Positions 33,302 to 41,574 of a stretch of DNA of 64,000 nt are shown piece by piece (positions within the stretch are counted from its first letter, which is position 1; each line of letters begins with the position of its first letter). The translations under genes were made by a program, and so were the position numbers. Location of the stretch: positions 1 to 64,000 of the forward strand of contig NZ_FNCH01000013.1 in assembly GCF_900100705.1 (NCBI RefSeq). The letters run 5' to 3'. Under the pieces are notes generated by a model, which saw only the letters and a program-made list of their open reading frames with translations, was not told the origin of the DNA and did not search any database. Origin of the DNA: Pedobacter terrae (GTDB taxonomy: Bacteria > Bacteroidota > Bacteroidia > Sphingobacteriales > Sphingobacteriaceae).

Positions 33302-34177
33302 TTAAATAATCGCCTTTTTAATATAAGCACAGCTTGCTGCAACAGATTCCATGGGGTTTGGTTTGTAGTTGGTTTCGTGTTCTACAAAGAAATGTTTCAT
33401 ACCCGAAAGTTTTGCCTGTGCAAAAATCGGTTTGAAGTTGATAGAACCTGTTCCTACTTCAGCATTCAAGGCCGGGTTGGCTTTATCCATATCTTTAACA
33501 TGCCACATGGTAAAACGGCCCGGATTTTCTTTGAATAATTTAATCGGATCGTGTCCTGAACGTACTACCCAGTATAAATCAAGTTCGAAATCAACCAGTT
33601 TTTTATCTGTTCCTTTCAACAGGATTTCGTAACCGGTAGTATCACCCTGTTTTTCGAATTCGAAATTGTGGTTATGGTAAGCTAATCTGATCCCTGCCGC
33701 CCTACACATTTTGCCAGCTTCATTTATTCTGGCTGCAATTTTCTTATAATCGGCAGCATTTTTTCTGATGTTTGCCTCTAACCAGGGGATGGTTACATAC
33801 TCGCTCTTCAGTACTTTTGCTGCTGCAATTGCCGCTTTTAATTCGGTGGTATTGCCATCGCTTAAATAAGTGCCTAAACCATAATGGCCGCTTGGTGCTT
33901 TTAAACCATTAGCATCCAATAATGCTTTAAATTCTTTAGGTGTTAAACCCCAAAACTGATCTTTTATCGAAAAACCATAGGTTTCTACTTCTTTAAAGCC
34001 TGTTTTGGCAATTTTTGCTATCGTTCCTTTTACATCTTTCGGCAACTCATCTCTTAGCGAATATAGTTGGAGGCCAACAACTCTTTTATTGTCTGCTGCA
34101 AAAACAAATGACGGAACAAGCAGCGCCGCTGCTGCAGCCGCGCTGCTGTTGATTAGGAAATTTCTTCTTGATATCAT
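33302..34177 (-). CDS. Exported TIM-barrel sugar isomerase/epimerase-like protein (paralogue 2)
   Basis: The 291-aa protein has an RR leader (SRRNFLINSSAAAAAALLVPS). The barrel matches paralogue 1 in long blocks, including FWGLTPKEFKALLDANGL, KAPSGHY, LYWVVRSG and IFAQAKLSGM. Its metal-site motifs are AYHNHNFEF, MWHVKDMDK and FVEHETNY. Only 11 bases separate the two genes, so this is a tandem duplication with divergence in the middle (residues about 95-150). Both copies keep the putative metal ligands, so they may act on different substrates or form a heteromer. Confidence 0.82.
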   Translation of the reverse strand: MISRRNFLINSSAAAAAALLVPSFVFAADNKRVVGLQLYSLRDELPKDVKGTIAKIAKTGFKEVETYGFSIKDQFWGLTPKEFKALLDANGLKAPSGHYGLGTYLSDGNTTELKAAIAAAKVLKSEYVTIPWLEANIRKNAADYKKIAARINEAGKMCRAAGIRLAYHNHNFEFEKQGDTTGYEILLKGTDKKLVDFELDLYWVVRSGHDPIKLFKENPGRFTMWHVKDMDKANPALNAEVGTGSINFKPIFAQAKLSGMKHFFVEHETNYKPNPMESVAASCAYIKKAII

Positions 34178-34185
34178 AATGTAGA

Positions 34186-35076
34186 TTAAATATCGCAGAT
34201 AGATACCGCCTTTTTCAACGACGCTATTTTATCTGCTTGTTTAGGTATAAATTCTTGTGCAACGTAACCTTTAAAGCCGGTTTCTGCAATGGCTTTCATA
34301 ATAGCCGGATAATATAGTTCCTGGGTATCGTCTATTTCATTACGGCCCGGTACGCCAGCGGTGTGGTAGTGCGCTATGTATTGATGATACTGCCTGATGT
34401 TACTGATCACATCACCTTCATCAATTTGCATATGATAAATATCATATAACAATTTGAAGTTTTCAGATCCTAAACGTTTACAAAGTTCAGCTCCCCAAGA
34501 TGTTCTGTCGCATTGATAATCTTTATGGTTAACTTTGCTATTTAATAACTCCATTACCAATACCACATTGTGCTTTTCAGCTAATGGCATTAGTTGCTTT
34601 AATCCTTTAACGCAATTGTTCCAGCCTGTTTCATCATCTTTACCACGACGGTTTCCACTAAAGCAGATCAGGTTTTTATAACCAGCTTGGGCCACAAGCG
34701 GAATCATGGCGGTGTAATTTTGAATTAACTTTTCGTGGAATTTTTCATCGTTAAAACCATCTACCAAATTAATCTCAGCACCATTACACATGGTCGATTC
34801 TAAACCATGTTTTTTTAAGGTCGGCCAATCTTGCGGACCCACCAGATCAATCCCTTTAATCCCTATTTTTTTGGCTTCAATGCAAAGTGTTTCTACATCA
34901 AAACTACTAAAACACCAGCGGCAAACGGCATGGTTGATCGTTCCTTTAAGTCTAAGTGGCTCGTTTGATTCTGTTTTGTTCATGGCTAGGGCTGATAAGC
35001 CTGAAGAAACACCAATTGCAGCAGTTCCTGCAATGATGTTCTTTAAAGCATTTCTTCTATTTACGTTTGAGGCCAT
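34186..35076 (-). CDS. Exported hydroxypyruvate-isomerase-like TIM barrel
   Basis: The 296-aa protein has an RR-type leader (NVNRRNALKNIIAGTAAIGV). The barrel is of the Hyi/TIM type: HAVCRWCFSSFDVETLC, LVVMELLNSKVNHKDYQCD-type segment (VLVMELLNSKVNH), LLYDIYHMQIDEGD and YVAQEFIPK, matching hydroxypyruvate isomerase-like proteins. Family members isomerise small hydroxy-keto acids or sugars. The predicted export is unusual for a true hydroxypyruvate isomerase and suggests a periplasmic sugar-processing role with its neighbours. It starts one base from the MFS gene, so it is co-transcribed. Confidence 0.82.
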   Translation of the reverse strand: MASNVNRRNALKNIIAGTAAIGVSSGLSALAMNKTESNEPLRLKGTINHAVCRWCFSSFDVETLCIEAKKIGIKGIDLVGPQDWPTLKKHGLESTMCNGAEINLVDGFNDEKFHEKLIQNYTAMIPLVAQAGYKNLICFSGNRRGKDDETGWNNCVKGLKQLMPLAEKHNVVLVMELLNSKVNHKDYQCDRTSWGAELCKRLGSENFKLLYDIYHMQIDEGDVISNIRQYHQYIAHYHTAGVPGRNEIDDTQELYYPAIMKAIAETGFKGYVAQEFIPKQADKIASLKKAVSICDI

Positions 35077-35077
35077 G

Positions 35078-36316
35078 TTAAACTGCTTTAGCTGCTATTT
35101 CAGATTTAGTTTTATCGTTGAACAGCAGGGCGAATAATAGGAAAACGGCAGCTGCAATTCCCGCTGGTATAATCCAAACCATTTTCCAGTCAGTTACATC
35201 CCCGGTTTTATACATATCTGTAATTAATCCTGCTACTTTAAACCCAATCAACATACCAACACCATAGGTGGCTAGGGTAATAATACCCTGAGCTGCACTT
35301 TTAAATTTCTCTCCTGCTTTTGAGTTGGTATAAATCTGACCAGAAACAAAAAAGAAATCGTAACAAACACCGTGAAGTGCGATACCTATAATCAGCATAA
35401 AGCTTAAATTGCCTGCATTACCATAAGCAAACAGTACATAACGTACCGCCCAAGCCAGCATACCAACTATAATGGTTTTCTTGAAACCGTATTTTGAAAA
35501 GAAAACTGGAATAGCCAGCAAAAATAATGCTTCGGAAACCTGACCAATGGCCATTTTACCAGTTGGGTTAGAAACTTTGATATCGGCTAGGAAAAGCCCT
35601 GCATTTTGATAATAAAAGGCTAATGGAATACAGATCAGGATAGAAGAAATAAAGAAGACAGCAAAATTTTTATCTTTTAACAATTTCAACGCGTCCAAAC
35701 CCAAAATGTCGCCTACTTTTATTTTTTCATCTTTGGCAACCTTTGGAGGAGTTGCAGGTAAAGTAAAACTAAATAATCCCAATACCAAAGAGGCAATACC
35801 AGCCATTAAAAACGTGCTTTTTAATAATCCAGCCTGAATTCCTTCCGGAGAATCCCAGTGGAAGGCAAAACTGATTAATAGACCAGCAATGATCCAGCCG
35901 ATTGTACCAAATACCCTGATGTTAGCAAATTCTTTTTCGGCATCTTTCATTTGGTTAAAAGATACAGAGTTTACCAGCGCAAGGGTAGGCATAAACAAAA
36001 TCATGTAAGCTAAAACGTAAGGGTAGAAAACACTTACATCTGGCGCACTATACATCTGGTACATTAAAATAGCACCAATAATATGCAGCACACCTAAAAT
36101 TCTTTCAGCGTTAAAATATCTGTCGGCGATGAGGCCTATTATAAATGGAGCAATTATAGCGCCCCAGGATTGTGTTGAAAATACAGAACCAATTTCAGAG
36201 TTGGTTGCCTTCAGGTTATTGTTTAAGAATGCTCCTAAAGTTACAAACCATGCGCCCCAGATAAAAAATTCAAGGAACATCATGGCAGAAAGTTTAAAGC
36301 GGGTAGTGCTATTCAT
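35078..36316 (-). CDS. MFS permease of the nucleoside:H+ symporter type
   Basis: The 412-aa protein has about twelve membrane helices. The start RFKLSAMMFLEFFIWGAWFVTLGAFL and the segments SWGAIIAPFIIGLIADRYFNAERILG and GVCYDFFFVSGQIYTN match the NupG-like/PF03825 branch. In sugar-catabolic gene clusters of Bacteroidota this branch often imports sugars or their derivatives rather than nucleosides. Here it probably imports the products of the periplasmic keto-sugar steps. The substrate is inferred from context only. Confidence 0.85.
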   Translation of the reverse strand: MNSTTRFKLSAMMFLEFFIWGAWFVTLGAFLNNNLKATNSEIGSVFSTQSWGAIIAPFIIGLIADRYFNAERILGVLHIIGAILMYQMYSAPDVSVFYPYVLAYMILFMPTLALVNSVSFNQMKDAEKEFANIRVFGTIGWIIAGLLISFAFHWDSPEGIQAGLLKSTFLMAGIASLVLGLFSFTLPATPPKVAKDEKIKVGDILGLDALKLLKDKNFAVFFISSILICIPLAFYYQNAGLFLADIKVSNPTGKMAIGQVSEALFLLAIPVFFSKYGFKKTIIVGMLAWAVRYVLFAYGNAGNLSFMLIIGIALHGVCYDFFFVSGQIYTNSKAGEKFKSAAQGIITLATYGVGMLIGFKVAGLITDMYKTGDVTDWKMVWIIPAGIAAAVFLLFALLFNDKTKSEIAAKAV

Positions 36317-36536
36317 TTGGCTAGTAATTGTGTGAAATGGTTAAGGTAAGAGTGGTGATGGGAACGTATATCCGTAACTCATCTTATAATTTTATAATAT
36401 TTTAACTGGATTAGGTAAGAGGGATTTTGTAATTCACATTATACATTTTCCCTCTTACCATTAATGTTATAAAATGTAAGTGTTTGGATGATGGTATAAT
36501 TCACATTAACCATATTCCATCTTACATTTTCCGTAT
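36317..36536. promoter_or_regulatory. 220-bp spacer with an inverted repeat and direct repeats
   Basis: GGTAAGAGGGA (36414-36424) and TCCCTCTTACC (36449-36459) are perfect inverted arms. TAATTCACATTATACATTTTCC and TAATTCACATTAACCATATTCC-like units (from about 36430 and 36497) are direct repeats. This may be an internal promoter/terminator for the permease-isomerase genes. Confidence 0.45.
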
Positions 36537-37217
36537 TTAAAGTTCTTTAATAGAGATGTTTTTGTACCAAACTTCGTCTCCATGATCTTGTAAGGCAATT
36601 TTTCCGGTTTTGTATGTTCCCCAGTTTTCCCATGTTGCAAATTTGCTGCCTGCAACAATTTTTTTCCAGTTATCATCCCAAAGGGTTGTTTTTACCACTT
36701 CAACACCATTTAAAATTAAGGTCAATTTGCCTTTTTTGCTAATGATTTCAGCTTTGTTCCATTCGCCAACTGGTTTAACCGGTTCTGATGAACTTTTTAC
36801 CAAATCATAAAGATCGCCGGCACGGTGTTTGGTGATTTTTCCGTCAGGGTGACCATCGTTATCGATTACTTGCATTTCTAAACCTGTAGAATAAGTAGCG
36901 TGATATTTCGGTTCTTCATGAACATAAAAAATAACACCGCTATTTGCTTTAGGAGCCACTTTCCAATCATATTTCAAGTGGAAATCGCCATACTCTTTAT
37001 CGGTGACTAAATCGCCACCGCCATCTGTACCTTTTTTAGCTAAATCCAGGTGTAGTGCGCCATCCTGAACCTGCCAGCCACTACCAACGGTAGTTTTGTT
37101 GTAAGTATGCCAGCCTGTTGTAGTTTTACCATCAAAAAGTGGTTTAAAGCCTTTTTGTGCTTTTGATATTTGTGTAACTGCTAGTATGATGCAAGCAGAA
37201 AGAAAGATTTTTTTCAT
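36537..37217 (-). CDS. Exported DUF1080 protein (3-keto-glycoside hydrolase/lyase-like)
   Basis: The 226-aa protein has a signal peptide (MKKIFLSACIILAVTQISKA) and one DUF1080 beta-sandwich: FKPLFDGKTTTGWHTY at the start, GDFHLKYDWKVAPKANSGVIFYV, TGLEMQVIDNDGH, then GEWNKAEIISKKGKLTLILNGVEVV. The family is a concanavalin-like fold, and some members have recently been shown to cleave or hydrate 3-keto-glycosides in gut Bacteroidota. A GMC dehydrogenase that could make 3-keto sugars lies in the same cluster. I infer periplasmic action on a 3-keto-glycoside. Confidence 0.88.
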   Translation of the reverse strand: MKKIFLSACIILAVTQISKAQKGFKPLFDGKTTTGWHTYNKTTVGSGWQVQDGALHLDLAKKGTDGGGDLVTDKEYGDFHLKYDWKVAPKANSGVIFYVHEEPKYHATYSTGLEMQVIDNDGHPDGKITKHRAGDLYDLVKSSSEPVKPVGEWNKAEIISKKGKLTLILNGVEVVKTTLWDDNWKKIVAGSKFATWENWGTYKTGKIALQDHGDEVWYKNISIKEL

Positions 37218-37230
37218 TTTTTTAAATTTA

Positions 37231-37260
37231 AACCTGATGGATATTAAAATCCATCAGGTT
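37231..37260 (-). terminator. Hairpin between the exported Gfo/Idh gene and the DUF1080 gene
   Basis: AACCTGATGGA and TCCATCAGGTT pair perfectly. On the minus strand the following sequence is only moderately T-rich, so this may be an attenuator or mRNA stabiliser within the operon rather than a full terminator. Confidence 0.55.
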
Positions 37261-37275
37261 TGTAAGTACTTTTAA

Positions 37276-38733
37276 TTAAAGTGTTAAATTGTTCCAGCCT
37301 TTACGGTATTCGCGTTTAACAAACTGGTTGGCTTCATCAAAGTTGGTCACTTTCATATTGTCATTATCCCATAACATCTTCGTGTACCTGCCTGGGTAAG
37401 TAGTCTTACCGTTTACCGTTTTTTGGATATCAAAACTTCTGATTGCCAGGTTGGCCATCAATAAAGCTTCTGTTAACGGACCTGCAATTTCAAAAGGCGA
37501 ACTTACTTCTTGTTTGCCATAACCGGCAATCGCTGCTTCAACCCATTGTTTGTAGTGTCCGTTTGCACCATCTGGTACGCGAGCATATTTTGGAGCAACT
37601 TTAATGTCTTTATTTCTGCTTAAAGGCAATAATTTTGGATTTGCACTATAAGTCTCAGACATCATTTTACCTTTTGTCCCGATAAATAATGTGCCATTAC
37701 CACCATCACCGAAAGTTTCGTTTGCTTCTAATTCTTCCGGACGTTCTGGCTGGATACCACCATCCATCCAGTGTAAAGTAACATCACCTTTTGTTTTATT
37801 TGTTTTAGGGAATTTTAAGGTAACATGGCTTGATGGAGGGCAGCTTTCAGGGAAATAACCGCGTTTAAATTCATCCACATAAACAGAACCAACACTTGCT
37901 TCAACTTCTTTAGCATATTTTAAATTTAATACACTAAAAGGAGCCTCGATTAAGTGGCAACCCATATCGCCTAAAGCGCCAGTTCCGTAGTCCCACCAGC
38001 CACGCCAGTTGAAAGGAACTAATTTATCAACATAATCCTTTTCAGGAGCCGTGCCCAACCATAAATTCCAGTCTAATTCTTTAGGAATTTCTGCTTTCTT
38101 GCTTGGCCATGGAATACCTTGTGGCCATACCGGACGGTTAGTCCAGGCATAAACCGTATGTACGTCGCCGATTAAACCAGCTTCGTACCATTCTTTCATC
38201 TGCCTTGGACCGTCGTTTGATGCACCTTGATTACCCATCTGTGTAACCACTTTATATTTTTTTGCCGCTGCGGTTAGAATCCGCGCTTCATAAATATCGT
38301 GTGTTAAAGGTTTTTGAACGTAAACGTGTTTACCCAGCTGCATGGCGGCTAGCGCCTGGATGGCATGGTTATGATCGGGAGTAGAAACAGAAACAGCATC
38401 GAAGTTTTTATGCTCTTTATCCAACATCTCGCGCCAATCTTTATAGTATTTAGCTTTAGGGAAAGCTTTTACACTATTGGCTGCACGGCGATCGTCTACA
38501 TCACACAGAAAAGCAATATCTGCTTTTCCGCTTTTGTAAAACATTTCTAAATCGCTTTGGCCTTTTCCGCCAACTCCAATGCCGGCAACCAATAAGCGAT
38601 CGCTTGGCGCTAAATAACCTGTTCCGCCCAAAACATGGCGTGGAACAATCATAAAGGCAGCGGCAGCGATTGCCGAAGTTTTAATAAAATCACGACGGTT
38701 ACTCGTGCTTTTATTTTCTTGCTCTGTTTTCAT
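37276..38733 (-). CDS. Exported Gfo/Idh/MocA-family oxidoreductase
   Basis: The 485-aa protein has a Tat leader (SNRRDFIKTSAIAAAAFMIV), a Rossmann domain (LLVAGIGVGGKGQSDLEMF at about 47-65, CDVDD further on, DAVSVSTPDHNHAI) and a family motif HVYVQKPLTHDIYEARIL. The C-terminal alpha/beta domain includes NWRGWWDYGTGALGDMGCHLIEAPF. These enzymes use NAD(P) to oxidise or reduce sugar hydroxyls, often at C3. A periplasmic member must carry a tightly bound cofactor, which is known in glucose-fructose oxidoreductase. Its role here is likely interconversion of keto and hydroxy sugars. Confidence 0.88.
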   Translation of the reverse strand: MKTEQENKSTSNRRDFIKTSAIAAAAFMIVPRHVLGGTGYLAPSDRLLVAGIGVGGKGQSDLEMFYKSGKADIAFLCDVDDRRAANSVKAFPKAKYYKDWREMLDKEHKNFDAVSVSTPDHNHAIQALAAMQLGKHVYVQKPLTHDIYEARILTAAAKKYKVVTQMGNQGASNDGPRQMKEWYEAGLIGDVHTVYAWTNRPVWPQGIPWPSKKAEIPKELDWNLWLGTAPEKDYVDKLVPFNWRGWWDYGTGALGDMGCHLIEAPFSVLNLKYAKEVEASVGSVYVDEFKRGYFPESCPPSSHVTLKFPKTNKTKGDVTLHWMDGGIQPERPEELEANETFGDGGNGTLFIGTKGKMMSETYSANPKLLPLSRNKDIKVAPKYARVPDGANGHYKQWVEAAIAGYGKQEVSSPFEIAGPLTEALLMANLAIRSFDIQKTVNGKTTYPGRYTKMLWDNDNMKVTNFDEANQFVKREYRKGWNNLTL

Positions 38734-38765
38734 ATTTAGTAAATCGATTTGCTAAAGGAATTCGA

Positions 38766-39152
38766 CTATTTTTTCTTTAAAGATAAAATATACTTTACCA
38801 TTAATTTTGCATCATCTTTCTTAAGCGTAGCATGAGCAGTCATCGGCATATTGCCCCAAACACCCGTTCCGCCTTTAATAATTTTATCGGCTAACATGTT
38901 GATGTTTTTTTCGGTAGCCGGATATTTTTTTGCAATATCTACGTACGCAGGACCAATAATTTTGTTGGTTTTGTTGTGGCAACCTAAACAATCTGATTTA
39001 TTGATCAGTTTTTCTCCTGGATTTGATTGAAAAGCAGCATGGTTTGTTGTTGTTGCCGTTGCAATCACGGTTTTTTCTTTCGCTAAATCTGCTTTTGAAA
39101 ACGACGCCATAAAAATGACTACAGCGCCTAAAATTAAAAATGTTTTTTTCAT
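38766..39152 (-). CDS. Exported monohaem c-type cytochrome
   Basis: The 128-aa protein has a signal peptide (MKKTFLILGAVVIFMASFSKA) and one haem c motif C55-L-G-C58-H59. It is followed by KIIGPAYVDIAKKYP, typical of cytochrome c-551/552, and a distal Met candidate in WGNMPMTAHA. It would accept electrons in the periplasm. Its place among a GMC flavoprotein and its small subunit makes it a good candidate acceptor for the sugar dehydrogenase. Confidence 0.9.
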   Translation of the reverse strand: MKKTFLILGAVVIFMASFSKADLAKEKTVIATATTTNHAAFQSNPGEKLINKSDCLGCHNKTNKIIGPAYVDIAKKYPATEKNINMLADKIIKGGTGVWGNMPMTAHATLKKDDAKLMVKYILSLKKK

Positions 39153-39174
39153 GTTGTGTGTGTTTTGTGTGTTG

Positions 39175-40233
39175 TTATTCTTGTAATCCTAATATTCGTT
39201 TATTGAAAGCGCTATCACTACCCGATGCAGCAAAATCATCAAATGCCTTATCAGTTACGTTAATAATGTTCTTTTTTATAAACGCTGCACCTTCCCGGGC
39301 ACCATCCTGCTGGTTTTTAATGCAGCATTCCCATTCCATAACAGCCCAGCCTTTAAAATCATATTGGGCTAATTTACTAAAAATGGTTTTAAAATCAACC
39401 TGTCCATCACCTGGTGAACGGTAGCGCCCTGCCCGGTTTGCCCAACTCTGGTATCCGCCAAAAGTGCCTTGTTTGCCCGTAGGGTTAAATTCTGCATCCT
39501 TTACGTGGAACGCTTTGATGCGTTCGTGGTAAAAATCGATGTACTGAATGTAATCCAATTGTTGCAACACAAAGTGAGATGGATCATACAATAAGCATGC
39601 CCGAGGGTTATTATTTACTGCTGCGAGGAACATTTCGTAGGTTTCGCCATCAAATAAATCTTCTCCGGGGTGTATTTCATAACAAACATCTACACCACAT
39701 TGGTCAAATTCGTTTAAGATCGGTGTCCACCGTTTTGCCAGTTCTGCAAAACCTTCTTCAACCAAGCCGGCCGGACGTTGTGGCCAAGGGTGGAAATATT
39801 GCCATAATAACGAACCACTAAAAGTGGCGTGTGCATTTAAACCCAGGTTTTGTGATGCTTTGGCTGCATATTTCATCTGCTGTACTGCCCATTCCGTTCT
39901 GGCTTTTGGGTTTTTGTGTACTTCTTTTGGGGCAAATGCATCAAATAAGTCATCGTAAGCAGGGTGAACTGCAACCAACTGGCCTTGCAAGTGTGTAGAT
40001 AGTTCGGTAATTTCTAAACCGTAAGTGGCAATTTTACCTGTTAACTCATCAGCATAGGTTTTACTTTCTGCTGCTTGTTTAAGATCAATAAAACGGTTAT
40101 CGAGTGTTGGCATCTGGATGCCTTTAAATCCCAAATCTGCAGCCCATTTGCAAATACTATCAAGTGAATTAAATGGAGCTTCGTCGCTTATAAACTGTGC
40201 TAAAAATACAGCTGGTCCTTTTATCGTTGTCAT
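39175..40233 (-). CDS. Cytoplasmic TIM-barrel sugar isomerase/epimerase-like protein
   Basis: The 352-aa barrel has no leader. Features include GFKGIQMPTLDNRFIDL, the metal-site blocks CYEIHPGEDLFDG, CLLYDPSHFVLQQLDY, AFHVKDAEFNPTGKQG and GWAVMEWECCIKN. Size and motifs fit the AP-endonuclease-2-like family that includes inosose dehydratase-like enzymes and subunits of C-glycoside deglycosidases. Seven bases separate it from the cytoplasmic Gfo/Idh gene, so the two probably act in sequence on the imported sugar derivative. Confidence 0.82.
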   Translation of the reverse strand: MTTIKGPAVFLAQFISDEAPFNSLDSICKWAADLGFKGIQMPTLDNRFIDLKQAAESKTYADELTGKIATYGLEITELSTHLQGQLVAVHPAYDDLFDAFAPKEVHKNPKARTEWAVQQMKYAAKASQNLGLNAHATFSGSLLWQYFHPWPQRPAGLVEEGFAELAKRWTPILNEFDQCGVDVCYEIHPGEDLFDGETYEMFLAAVNNNPRACLLYDPSHFVLQQLDYIQYIDFYHERIKAFHVKDAEFNPTGKQGTFGGYQSWANRAGRYRSPGDGQVDFKTIFSKLAQYDFKGWAVMEWECCIKNQQDGAREGAAFIKKNIINVTDKAFDDFAASGSDSAFNKRILGLQE

Positions 40234-40240
40234 GCCGGAA

Positions 40241-41398
40241 TTATATTTTATGGTCGAACCATTTTTGATCTGATTGGCCTGAAGCCACTACATTTTCAAT
40301 AAATGCCATTCCTCTGATTCCATCTGCGGTACTAGGGAAATCGAGCATTTCTGCTGAAGGTTGTTCGCTGTTTAATTTAGCATCTACAGTAAGCGCAAAG
40401 TTTTTATAGATATTGGCGAATGCTTCTAAATAGCCTTCAGGGTGACCGCCCGGTGTACGGGTATTGTGTTTTGCAAAGCTTCCCATATAACCATTACCGG
40501 TTCTATAAATTTGTGCCGGTGCATTTAACCACCTCACAATCATGGTATTTGGCTCCATCTGGTGCCATTCTAAACCACCTTTTTCGCCATAAACGCTTAT
40601 TTTTAATGCATTTTCTTCGCCGGCAGCAATTTGTGAGGCCACCAATACACCGTTAGCGCCATTATCGAATTTTAACAGTACGTTACCATCATCATCAATG
40701 GCTCTTCCTGGTACCACAATATTTAAATCCGCACAGAGTTTAGTAATTTTTAATCCCGAAATATATTCTGCAAGATTTGCTGCATGTGTACCTATATCAC
40801 CCATGCAACCGCTTTTTCCGGTTTTAGATGGATCGGTACGCCAGGCTGCCTGTGCATTACCTTCGCGTTCAGAAAGTGTGCTTAACCAGCCTTGAGGGTA
40901 TTCTACCACAATTTTACGTATTGTACCCAATTCGCCTTCGCTTACCATTTGTTTCGCCTGCTTAACCATCGGGTAGCCTGAGTAAGTGTGCGTTAAACAA
41001 AGGGTTAATCCTGTTTCTTCTACCTTAGCATGAAGCTGTTTTGCTTCTTCTAAAGTTAAAGTCATTGGTTTTTCTATGACCACGTTGAAACCTTTATCCA
41101 ATGCCATCATTGCAGGTGCAAAATGGGCAAAGTTTGGGGTAACAATGGTTACAAAATCAATTCTTTCGTCTGCTGGCAATTCACTTTCTTTTGTCAGCAT
41201 TTCTTCGTAATTGTTGTAGATCCTGTTATCGGGAAGAAAAAGCATTTTTCCAGATTCGTATCCCACTTCAGGATTTACACTTAAAGCTCCGGCAGATAAT
41301 TCGATTAGTCCATCCATGTTAGCGGCCAAACGATGTACGGCACCGATAAAGGCGTCTTTTCCGCCGCCTATCATGCCCATTCTTAATTTTCTTTTCAT
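40241..41398 (-). CDS. Cytoplasmic Gfo/Idh/MocA-family oxidoreductase
   Basis: The 385-aa protein lacks a leader. The Rossmann start is LRMGMIGGGKDAFIGAVHRLA, then IDFVTIVTPNFAHFAPAM and the catalytic EKP in NVVIEKPMTLTLEEAKQ. The DIGTHAANLAEYISGL segment carries the catalytic Asp/His pair. It likely reduces or oxidises a sugar with NAD(H), completing the pathway started outside. It is the first gene after a 176-bp spacer from the GMC gene. Confidence 0.88.
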   Translation of the reverse strand: MKRKLRMGMIGGGKDAFIGAVHRLAANMDGLIELSAGALSVNPEVGYESGKMLFLPDNRIYNNYEEMLTKESELPADERIDFVTIVTPNFAHFAPAMMALDKGFNVVIEKPMTLTLEEAKQLHAKVEETGLTLCLTHTYSGYPMVKQAKQMVSEGELGTIRKIVVEYPQGWLSTLSEREGNAQAAWRTDPSKTGKSGCMGDIGTHAANLAEYISGLKITKLCADLNIVVPGRAIDDDGNVLLKFDNGANGVLVASQIAAGEENALKISVYGEKGGLEWHQMEPNTMIVRWLNAPAQIYRTGNGYMGSFAKHNTRTPGGHPEGYLEAFANIYKNFALTVDAKLNSEQPSAEMLDFPSTADGIRGMAFIENVVASGQSDQKWFDHKI

Positions 41399-41574
41399 GT
41401 TATAAAAGGTGTGGAGAGTAAGGTGTAAGGTTTAGGGTGAATTTCCCATACCTTAACGCTTAAGCCTTTTCCCTATTTAGATATTGTTTTTTAAATAAAG
41501 TTTAAGGTGTAGGGATTAGGGACCAGACCTTACGCCTTTTACCTTAACCCTTACACCTCATGTTTTAAACCTTT
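41399..41574. repeat. Spacer with GGTGTAAGG/CCTTACACC repeats
   Basis: AAGGTGTAAGGTTTAGGG near 41417 and CCTTAACCCTTACACCTCA near 41541-41559 can pair over a long distance, with AGGTGTAGGG and ACCTTACGCC repeats between. It may insulate the GMC genes from the genes downstream. Confidence 0.45.
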
